From Tragulus kanchil (Eukaryota; Chordata; Mammalia; Artiodactyla; Tragulidae), in contig JAIOJX010000005.1 in assembly GCA_022376925.1 (NCBI GenBank), positions 7,592,501 to 7,656,500 on the forward strand: 64,000 nucleotides of DNA, written 5' to 3'. Below the pieces are notes generated by a model that saw nothing but the letters and a program-made list of their open reading frames with translations, searched no databases and was not told where the DNA came from. Position numbers and translations under genes: made by a program. Shown here piece by piece: positions 55,665-64,000 of the stretch; the stretch's first letter is position 1, and every line of letters begins with the position of its first letter.

Positions 55665-56855
55665 TCACAAGAAGCTGACCCATCCTGCCCTTCTGTCTTT
55701 CCACACTGGGATCATAAAAACCAACAAATTTACAATGTATCCTATTTTCTATCATCTTCAGAGATTTGATTGTTTAGCTTATTGCAATGCTTAAGAATCT
55801 TCAATGTCTGATAAGTTTGGAAAATTGCATTTAATCCAGGGGCGGGATGAACTGGGACACTGAGACTGACCCATGCGCATTACTCCATGTGTAATGAAAA
55901 GCTCCTGTGTTAGCACAGGGGCCTCTGCTCGGGCGGTGACCCGTGTGGGAAGAGAATTCAGGAAAGAGGGACTATATGTGTACATATAGCTCATTCACTT
56001 TGCTCTACAGTAGAAACTAACACATCGTAAAGCAACTCTACTCAAATAAAAAAATTTAAATAAATAAATAAAATAAAAAATACATTCAAACATTAAAAAG
56101 AGGGAATATATGTGTCCATCTAGCTGATTCACTTTGCTATTCAGCAGAAGCTAAGACAATATTGTAAAGTCACTGTAGTCCAATAAATTTCTTTTTAATG
56201 TTTACTAAAAAATCAACCAATCCTTCCTGTAGTGGTTTACGTCTACTTTTTCTTATTTTCCTCTGTGTGAGACATAGACAGCTGCGGGGAATTCTTTGCA
56301 CAATCACCTTTCTCATTCTTAGTAATTCTCTCTAGGTGAGGCAACATGGGATGATCCTTCCCATTATTCAGCCTATATGTGTATCTTCCACATCCCATGA
56401 GCTGTTCTAGATTTAGAGACCAGAATAGTGAACATCAAGAACAAAATCTCTGCCCGGGTGGAGTTTATATCCGAGAGAAAGAAAATGGACCATAAACAAG
56501 ATAAATAAATAAAACATATAGTATGTTAGGTAATGGTATGGACTGAAGGGAAGTAGAAAGGAAGAAAAGGAATTAGGAAGCGCTGGGAGAGAAGTGATGT
56601 ACCCCTTAGGGAGGGATGTCCTGAAGGAAGATACGGTGCCTCCAAAGCCCCTCCGCCCAAGAAAATCTCTCAGGCAGAGGCACTAGCAAAGGCCAAGGCC
56701 CCAAGGCAGAAACCTGGACTGGCTGGTGTGGTTGGAGCCCAAGAACAAAAGAGGGAAGCCAGATCAGGCCAGAGAGAAATTGAGAAGGTAGAGGTGCACC
56801 GAGCGTAGGACCTCGCGCGGCCTTAGCAAGTCGAGCAGAGCGGGCGGAGGCCTTG
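55665..56855. other. Gene-poor sequence with L1 3' ends
   Basis: Not duplicated. Contains two L1-type 3' termini (55,970-56,200) and otherwise unique sequence. No coding exon recognised. Confidence 0.65.
55970..56200 (+). mobile_element. Two successive L1 3' termini
   Basis: The L1 3'-end motif (ATATAGCTCATTCACTTTGC to CAACTCTACTCAAATAAA) at about 55,985-56,050 is followed by an A-rich tail. A second related terminus (CTAGCTGATTCACTTTGC to CCAATAAA) follows at about 56,118-56,187. The sequences are homologous but diverged, so this is not one of the near-identical 1.1 kb duplications. Confidence 0.65.
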
Positions 56856-59070
56856 GAGTCAGAGGATGACAGGATCTGACTCATATGTTAACAAGGATGC
56901 CTTGGCACCTGTGTCACCCCGGACACAAGCGTGGAGGCAGGAAAACCAGTTTGGAGGCTGTAGCAATTCCCGGGAGCCCGGCTGAGATCACCTGGGAGTG
57001 CTGACGGATAACCAGGGAAGAGGCCCCGTGCTGAGCCCCGGGTCCTCCTGGGTGCCATGTCTAGGAGACCCAGAGCACCCAGCTGGGAAAGCGGACACCG
57101 AAGACATAGGAGGAAAACCACCAAGCGTAGACTCTGGAAGCCAGTGTCCAGAGGAGGGAGTGAACAGCTGAGGCCAGTGCTGCTGAGGGGTTGAGCTCAG
57201 TGGAGACAGAAAGGAGACACTTGGCTGCAGCCACGTAGAGCTCACTGTCCGTGGCAGGACCAGCAGGGACCCAGGAGTCAGGGAGCCCCAGGCTCACCAC
57301 CTGAAAAGCCAGGACAGGGTTGAGCAATGCACCTATCCCTTCGACATTCAGTGTTCTCCTTGGTAAGACAGGTACAATAATTCCTACCTCAGGGTGGTGA
57401 GAACTTAAAGAGAGGTTCTTAGGGAAGCCTGTATGAGTCAGCTCGGCAGCCATACAAAATACCACAGCCTGGGCGGCTTAAATAACGCAGATTGACTTTC
57501 TCACAGCTCTGCAGGCTACAAGTCGGAGATCAAGGAGCCGTCGGGGTTGGCTTCAGGCTTATAAACCTCTCTTCCAGGCCGAAAGACTCCTGCCTGCCTG
57601 CCGTGTCCTCACCTGGCCTCTCCTCTGTGGGCCCACGGAGAGAGCTGTCTGGCGTCTCTTCCTCTTCTTTATTTGTTTAAAAACTTTTCTGGCTGTATAG
57701 CAAGGCATGTGGGAGCTTAGTTCCCCCAACAGGGAACAAAACCATGCCCCCTGCACTGGGCGCTCAGAGTCCTAACCCCGGGACCGCCCGGGAAACCCTC
57801 TTCCTCTTCTTCTAGGAACAAGGATCCCAGTAGGTTAGCCTTCCACCCCATGACCCCATTTCACCTTAACTATCTCCCTAAAAAGATGAAAATGTTAATC
57901 GCGTCTGCTTCTGTGACCCCATGGACTGTAGCCCACCAAGTCCTCTTTCCCCGGTAGCACGAGCACCTGGAGTCGCTGAGTCAGAGGATGACAGGATCTG
58001 ACTCATATGTTAACAAGGATGCCTTGGCACCTGTGTCACCCCGGACACAAGCGTGGAGGCAGGAAAACCAGTTTGGAGGCTGTAGCAATTCCCGGGAGCC
58101 CGGCTGAGATCACCTGGGAGTGCTGACGGATAACCAGGGAAGAGGCCCCGTGCTGAGCCCCGGGTCCTCCTGGGTGCCATGTCTAGGAGACCCAGAGCAC
58201 CCAGCTGGGAAAGCGGACACCGAAGACATAGGAGGAAAACCACCAAGCGTAGACTCTGGAAGCCAGTGTCCAGAGGAGGGAGTGAACAGCTGAGGCCAGT
58301 GCTGCTGAGGGGTTGAGCTCAGTGGAGACAGAAAGGAGACACTTGGCTGCAGCCACGTAGAGCTCACTGTCCGTGGCAGGACCAGCAGGGACCCAGGAGT
58401 CAGGGAGCCCCAGGCTCACCACCTGAAAAGCCAGGACAGGGTTGAGCAATGCACCTATCCCTTCGACATTCAGTGTTCTCCTTGGTAAGACAGGTACAAT
58501 AATTCCTACCTCAGGGTGGTGAGAACTTAAAGAGAGGTTCTTAGGGAAGCCTGTATGAGTCAGCTCGGCAGCCATACAAAATACCACAGCCTGGGCGGCT
58601 TAAATAACGCAGATTGACTTTCTCACAGCTCTGCAGGCTACAAGTCGGAGATCAAGGAGCCGTCGGGGTTGGCTTCAGGCTTATAAACCTCTCTTCCAGG
58701 CCGAAAGACTCCTGCCTGCCTGCCGTGTCCTCACCTGGCCTCTCCTCTGTGGGCCCACGGAGAGAGCTGTCTGGCGTCTCTTCCTCTTCTTTATTTGTTT
58801 AAAAACTTTTCTGGCTGTATAGCAAGGCATGTGGGAGCTTAGTTCCCCCAACAGGGAACAAAACCATGCCCCCTGCACTGGGCGCTCAGAGTCCTAACCC
58901 CGGGACCGCCCGGGAAACCCTCTTCCTCTTCTTCTAGGAACAAGGATCCCAGTAGGTTAGCCTTCCACCCCATGACCCCATTTCACCTTAACTATCTCCC
59001 TAAAAAGATGAAAATGTTAATCGCGTCTGCTTCTGTGACCCCATGGACTGTAGCCCACCAAGCTCCTCTG
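56856..59070. repeat. Tandem duplication 18 (56856-57947 / 57978-59070)
   Basis: Direct copies offset 1,122 bp. Copy 1 ends inside a BOV-A SINE and runs into 30 bp of unmatched junction sequence (57948-57977). Otherwise near identical. Confidence 0.94.
57665..57798 (-). mobile_element. CHR-like SINE fragment (repeated at 58787-58920 and 59870-60006)
   Basis: The plus strand reads GGCATGTGGGAGCTTAGTTC ... GACCGCCCGGGAAACCC, the reverse complement of a CHR-like SINE. It appears three times through overlapping duplications 18 and 19. Confidence 0.8.
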
Positions 59071-60852
59071 TCTATGGAATTCTCCAGGCAAGAACCCTGG
59101 AGTGGGGAGCCATTCCCTTCTCCAGGGGAGTCTTCTGAACTCAGGGATTGAACCCAGGTCCCGTGGGTTAATAGGCAGATTCTTTACCATCTGAGTCACC
59201 AGGGAAGTGTCTCCAGACGCAGTCACCATGGGGATAAAGGTTTCAACAAATGAATGGAGGGCACAATTTATGAACCCCTTAGCACTTACTAGTGCTCAGA
59301 AATGTTAACTAAGTCAACAGTTACTGGATGACTTTGTTTATGGAATTACCTCTTGAAGGTTTTTCATAGTTTTACAATTTACAGCATAATATACAATATT
59401 CAATATCCACAATTAATTCTTTCTTTAATTGAAGTATAGTTGATTTACAATATTGTATCTGCTTCAGGTATACAACCTAGTGATTCAATATTTTTATAGG
59501 TTATACACCATGTACATTTATTACAAATTAATGGTTTTGTTTGTTGTGCTGTAAAGTATATCTTTGTTGCTTATTTATTTTATGTATAACAGTCTGTATC
59601 TCTTATCCCCGACCCCTATGCTGTCCCTTCCACCACCCCTCTCTCCCCCAGCTGGTCACTCAAAGAACTAGTTTGTTCTATACGTGAGTCTGTTTCTGTT
59701 TGGTTCTACGCATCAGTTTCATGTTTCAGATTCCACATGGAAGTGGTAACATGGGGCTTCCTGGTTTGGGTAAAATCCCCAAAAGGCCGAAAGACTCCTG
59801 CCTGCCTGCCGTGTCCTCACCTGGCCTCTCCTCTGTGGGCCCACGGAGAGAGCTGTCTGGCGTCTCTTCCTCTTCTTTATTTGTTTAAAAACTTTTCTGG
59901 CTGTATAGCAAGGCATGTGGGAGCTTAGTTCCCCCAACAGGGAACAAAACCATGCCCCCTGCACTGGGCGCTCAGAGTCCAAACCCCCGGGACCGCCCGG
60001 GAAACCCTCTTCCTCTTCTTCTAGGAACAAGGATCCCAGTAGGTTAGCCTTCCACCCCATGACCCCATTTCACCTTAACTATCTCCATAAAAAGATGAAA
60101 ATGTTAATCGCGTCTGCTTCTGTGACCCCATGGACTGTAGCCCACCAAGCTCCTCTGTCTATGGAATTCTCCAGGCAAGAACCCTGGAGTGGGAGCCATT
60201 CCCTTCTCCAGGGGAGTCTTCTGAACTCAGGGATTGAACCCAGGTCCCGTGGGTTAATAGGCAGATTCTTTACCATCTGAGTCACCAGGGAAGTGTCTCC
60301 AGACGCAGTCACCATGGGGATAAAGGTTTCAACAAATGAATGGAGGGCACAATTTATGAACCCCTTAGCACTTACTAGTGCTCAGAAATGTTAACTAAGT
60401 CAACAGTTACTGGATGACTTTGTTTATGGAATTACCTCTTGAAGGTTTTTCATAGTTTTACAATTTACAGCATAATATACAATATTCAATATCCACAATT
60501 AATTCTTTCTTTAATTGAAGTATAGTTGATTTACAATATTGTATCTGCTTCAGGTATACAACCTAGTGATTCAATATTTTTATAGGTTATACACCATGTA
60601 CATTTATTACAAATTAATGGTTTTGTTTGTTGTGCTGTAAAGTATATCTTTGTTGCTTATTTATTTTATGTATAACAGTCTGTATCTCTTATCCCCGACC
60701 CCTATGCTGTCCCTTCCACCACCCCTCTCTCCCCCAGCTGGTCACTCAAAGAACTAGTTTGTTCTATACGTGAGTCTGTTTCTGTTTGGTTCTACGCATC
60801 AGTTTCATGTTTCAGATTCCACATGGAAGTGGTAACATGGGGCTTCCCTGGT
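58698..60852. repeat. Tandem duplication 19 (58698-59765 / 59784-60852)
   Basis: Direct copies offset 1,086 bp, with 18 bp of junction at 59766-59783. Contains the CHR fragment, the BOV-A SINE and the antisense L1 end. The first 370 bp also lie in duplication 18 and so occur three times. Confidence 0.94.
59015..59209 (-). mobile_element. BOV-A type SINE (repeated at 60101-60295)
   Basis: The plus strand reads GACCCCATGGACTGTAGCCC ... TGAGTCACCAGGGAAGTG, the reverse complement of a ruminant Bov-tA/BOV-A SINE. The second copy is in duplication 19, and a truncated third piece lies at 57905-57947. Confidence 0.88.
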
Positions 60853-61092
60853 GGTTCAGTGGGTAAAGAGTCCGCCTTGCAGTGCAAGGGGCACCGGTTC
60901 GATCCCTGGCCTGGGAAGATCCCACATGCGGAGGAGCCACTGGGCTGGCGTGTCCAATTATGAACCAGCGCTCTGGAGCGCATGCGCCCAGAGCCGGTGC
61001 TCTGCAACGAGAGAGGCCAGTGCAATGGGAGGCCCACACAGGCCAAAGAATAAAGATGGACAAAAAAAAAAAAAAACAATGACTCAGAGGCC

Positions 61093-61163
<71 letters not shown>

Positions 61164-61164
61164 A
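60841..61164 (+). mobile_element. CHR-like SINE with target-site duplication
   Basis: Begins GGCTTCCCTGGTGGTTCAG, has a GGTTCGATCCCTGG B box, an A-rich tail at 61063-61080, and a (TA)n(GA)n extension. It is flanked by 15-bp direct repeats GAAGTGGTAACATGG at 60826-60840 and 61165-61179, a clear target-site duplication within the L1. Confidence 0.92.
61092..61160. repeat. (TA)n(GA)n microsatellite
   Basis: Compound TA then GA run grown from the 3' tail of the CHR SINE. Confidence 0.92.
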
Positions 61165-61607
61165 GAAGTGGTAACATGGAGTAGTTGTATTTGTCTGATT
61201 TATTTTACTAAACATAATATCCTCTAGGTCCATTCATGTTGTTGCAGTGGAAGAATTTCACTCTTTTTTTTTATGGTTGAGTATACACATTCAGTTTCTG
61301 CTTAGAAAATGTATACTGTATCTCACTCTTACTCAACACATTTTAATTATCATCTTGAAAAGGAACCTTAATTTTTAAGAAAACGTTGATCAACACTGCC
61401 ATCTACTGGAGTTTTGTTCAAAGTTCTGTGTTAGCCTTTGCTCAGTTACAGGTCGCCATGCTCGTCGCCATGCTCGTTTGTCTCTTTTAACGAGTATAAA
61501 AGTAGACACTTTTGTTCTCAATTCAGTCTCACGAGAAGTATTCTAAGAAATACGAATCTGTTAGAAATTGTGTTTTTCTGCAAGTATCAGTAAACTCACA
61601 TGCTCAC

Positions 61608-61802
61608 CACTCAGTCATGTTTTAGCTCTGTGACCCCATGGACTGTAGCCCGCCAGGCTCCTCTGTCCATGGGCTTCTCCAGGCAGGAATACTGGAGTGG
61701 GTTGCCATTTCCTTCTCCAGAGGATCTTCCCACCCAGGGATGGAACCCGAGTCTCCCTCATTGCTGGCAGATTCTTTACCATCGGAGCCGCCAGGGAAGC
61801 CC
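61608..61802 (-). mobile_element. BOV-A type SINE
   Basis: The plus strand reads GACCCCATGGACTGTAGCCC ... AGCCGCCAGGGAAGCCC, the reverse complement of a Bov-tA/BOV-A SINE. It occurs once. Confidence 0.9.
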
Positions 61803-61875
61803 ATAATCAGTAACCTCATAACAGTGGCTTATGCTGTTTCTCTTGCCAATAATAATAATAAAAAAAAAGAAATCT

Positions 61876-62232
61876 AGGGTTTCCCTATTAGATCAGTGGT
61901 AAAGAATTTGCCTGCCAATACAGGAGACACGAGTTCGATCCTTTATCTGGGCAGATCCCACATGCTGCTGAGCAACTAAGCCTGTGAGCCGCAACTATGG
62001 AGCCTGTGTTCTAGAGCCTCGGAGCCACAACAATGGAGCCCATGGGCCACAACTACTGAAGCCCATGAGCCCTGGAGGCTGAGTACGACAACAAGAAAAA
62101 GTCACCACAACAAGAGGTCTTCTCACCTCAACTAGAGAGGAGCCCCCACTCCCTGCAACTAGAGAAGAGTCTGAAGCAGCAATGAAAACCCAGAATAGTC
62201 AAAAATAAATAATTAATTAATTTTAAAAAAAA
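61876..62232 (+). mobile_element. CHR-like SINE, long form (repeated from 62941 to about 63284)
   Basis: Starts GGGTTTCCCTATTAGATCAG, has the GAGTTCGATCCTTTATCTGG B-box region and several ACAACTATGGAGCC-type tandem body units, and ends with an AATAAATAATTAATT A-rich tail. The body is repeated through duplication 20. Confidence 0.85.
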
Positions 62233-64000
62233 AAGTTCAACCCAGGACACTTTGTACCAGTTTCTGAGTCAATACATGTGGGAAATGAGCTTAAAAAAAA
62301 AAAAAAAAAGGGGAAATCCAGAAAGAGGCAGGTCATGCTTTTCAGGGAACTCCATGAACTGAAGGACCCAACTTCCTTTATTTTGTCTGTCATCAATGTG
62401 GGCTGTTTCATGGTTCAAGAAGGTTGCCCTAGCTCCAGCTTGTAGGAAAGAGGAAGATTTGGGAGAGGTATAACATACTCTCGGGCTTCCATTCCAGTAT
62501 CTACAACTCAGTTAGAAAGCAAAAATAATTTGGACGCTCTTTTGGGGGAAGGAAAGAGATGGAGAAATGTGAGTTGCGCTTTCACTGTGACCACTGGGCA
62601 GCGGGGAGGTGGAATTCTGGTTTCAGGGTGACTCATCCGCAGTTCCCTGGACAGTGCCTCCAGCACATGCTTCTCAGAGGAGATAAGATGTGAGAAGCAT
62701 TTGCAAGAATGGAAAGAAAAGCTCGATGGGAGAAAATGACACATTTGTTCTTCAGCATCGGTAACTTTTCCTTTCTTTTGTGTCTGTCCTCTGGCATAGA
62801 TACCAATGCATTTACAAATGAAAGATACACATTTGAATATTAGACTCAGACATCCCAGACAAAATGCCCAATCAGTTGAACACATCAGAACGTTCTGTTT
62901 CCTTTCCTCCAAGAGGAAATTTGGGAGCTTCAAGGGCTTCCCGGGTGGCTCCGTGGTAAAGAATTCCCAATACAGGAGACACGAGTTCGATCCTTTATCT
63001 GGGCAGATCCCACATGCTGCTGAGCAACTAAGCCTGTGAGCCGCAACTATGGAGCCTGTGTTCTAGAGCCTCGGAGCCACAACAATGGAGCCCATGGGCC
63101 ACAACTACTGAAGCCCATGAGCCCTGGAGGCTGAGTACGACAACAAGAAAAAGTCACCACAACAAGAGGTCTTCTCACCTCAACTAGAGAGGAGCCCCCA
63201 CTCCCTGCAACTAGAGAAGAGTCTGAAGCAGCAATGAAAACCCAGAATAGTCAAAAATAAATAATTAATTAATTTTAAAAAAAAAAGTTCAACCCAGGAC
63301 ACTTTGTACCAGTTTCTGAGTCAATACATGTGGGAAATGAGCTTAAAAAAAAAAAAAAAAAGGGGAAATCCAGAAAGAGGCAGGTCATGCTTTTCAGGGA
63401 ACTCCATGAACTGAAGGACCCAACTTCCTTTATTTTGTCTGTCATCAATGTGGGCTGTTTCATGGTTCAAGAAGGTTGCCCTAGCTCCAGCTTGTAGGAA
63501 AGAGGAAGATTTGGGAGAGGTATAACATACTCTCGGGCTTCCATTCCAGTATCTACAACTCAGTTAGAAAGCAAAAATAATTTGGACGCTCTTTTGGGGG
63601 AAGGAAAGAGATGGAGAAATGTGAGTTGCGCTTTCACTGTGACCACTGGGCAGCGGGGAGGTGGAATTCTGGTTTCAGGGTGACTCATCCGCAGTTCCCT
63701 GGACAGTGCCTCCAGCACATGCTTCTCAGAGGAGATAAGATGTGAGAAGCATTTGCAAGAATGGAAAGAAAAGCTCGATGGGAGAAAATGACACATTTGT
63801 TCTTCAGCATCGGTAACTTTTCCTTTCTTTTGTGTCTGTCCTCTGGCATAGATACCAATGCATTTACAAATGAAAGATACACATTTGAATATTAGACTCA
63901 GACATCCCAGACAAAATGCCCAATCAGTTGAACACATCAGAACCGTTCTGTTTCCTTTCCTCCAAGAGGAAATTTGGGGAGCTTCAAGGGCTTCCCGGGT
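61915..64000. repeat. Tandem duplication 20 (61915-62945 / 62967-64000, cut by window edge)
   Basis: Direct copies offset 1,052 bp. The junction falls in SINE-like sequence: copy 1 ends in GGCTTCCCGGGTGGCTCCG and passes into the body of the CHR SINE. Copy 2 reaches the same GGCTTCCCGGGT at the window end. Confidence 0.93.

Larger units (their letters stand above)
59420..61290 (-). mobile_element. L1 3' region, antisense, interrupted by a SINE
   Basis: The plus strand carries TTGAAGTATAGTTGATTTAC at about 59432 (again at about 60517), the reverse complement of an L1 3' end. It continues to 60840, is split by the CHR SINE at 60841-61164 and resumes at 61165 (GTCCATTCATGTTGTTGC near 61228) to about 61290. 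The 59420-59757 part is the duplicate copy. Confidence 0.75.

Noticed and set aside
56600..58600. Open frames of 60-134 codons in the 56.6-58.9 kb block
   Set aside because: No splice-supported structure or family similarity. They overlap SINE fragments and are repeated only through duplication 18.

Overview
This window is mammalian genomic DNA from a ruminant. It contains tRNA-derived SINEs of the Bov-tA/BOV-A type (39,613-39,816; 59,015-59,209; 61,608-61,802), CHR-like tRNA-Glu SINEs and artiodactyl L1 3' ends. Coding sequence is confined to short exons with GT-AG splice sites. There are no prokaryotic genes, no viral genes and no CRISPR array.

The only protein-coding gene I can support is TFAP2A (transcription factor AP-2 alpha), on the minus strand from its 3' UTR (about 1-610) to its most upstream first exon (about 30,791). 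All seven exons of the main form are present: exon 7 (611-899), 6 (2766-2907), 5 (6257-6375), 4 (8254-8485), 3 (12636-12687), 2 (18058-18492) and 1a (25352-25396). Joined, they give 1,314 nt, or 437 codons plus stop, which matches the usual AP-2 alpha length. Two alternative first exons, 1b (20829-20855) and 1c (29689-29721), splice to exon 2 and predict proteins of 431 and 433 residues. A TATA/CCAAT promoter pointing the other way lies about 0.3 kb upstream of exon 1a and probably drives a divergent antisense non-coding RNA.

The most unusual property of the window is structural. Twenty different segments, each about 1.05-1.19 kb, occur twice in direct tandem at near identity. Together they add about 22 kb, so the true locus is probably about 42 kb. 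The repeated segments have nothing in common with each other. The copies differ mainly by homopolymer indels and by scrambled bases at the junctions. I read this as unmerged contig or haplotype overlaps (false duplication), not biology. It duplicates exons 1c, 2, 3, 4 and 5 and breaks one copy each of exons 4 and 5.

Layout: 1-30.8 kb is the TFAP2A gene with several CpG islands. From 30.8 to 39.6 kb is GC-rich, SINE-free upstream DNA. A further CpG island lies at about 40.5-42.6 kb. From 42.7 to 64 kb is AT-rich, gene-poor DNA with L1 and SINE insertions. I found no new multi-gene system. The best biological leads are a 176-codon overlapping frame opened by an upstream AUG in exon 1c, an intron 4 CpG island with a perfect CRE, the divergent TATA promoter, and an intron 5 enhancer-like block.
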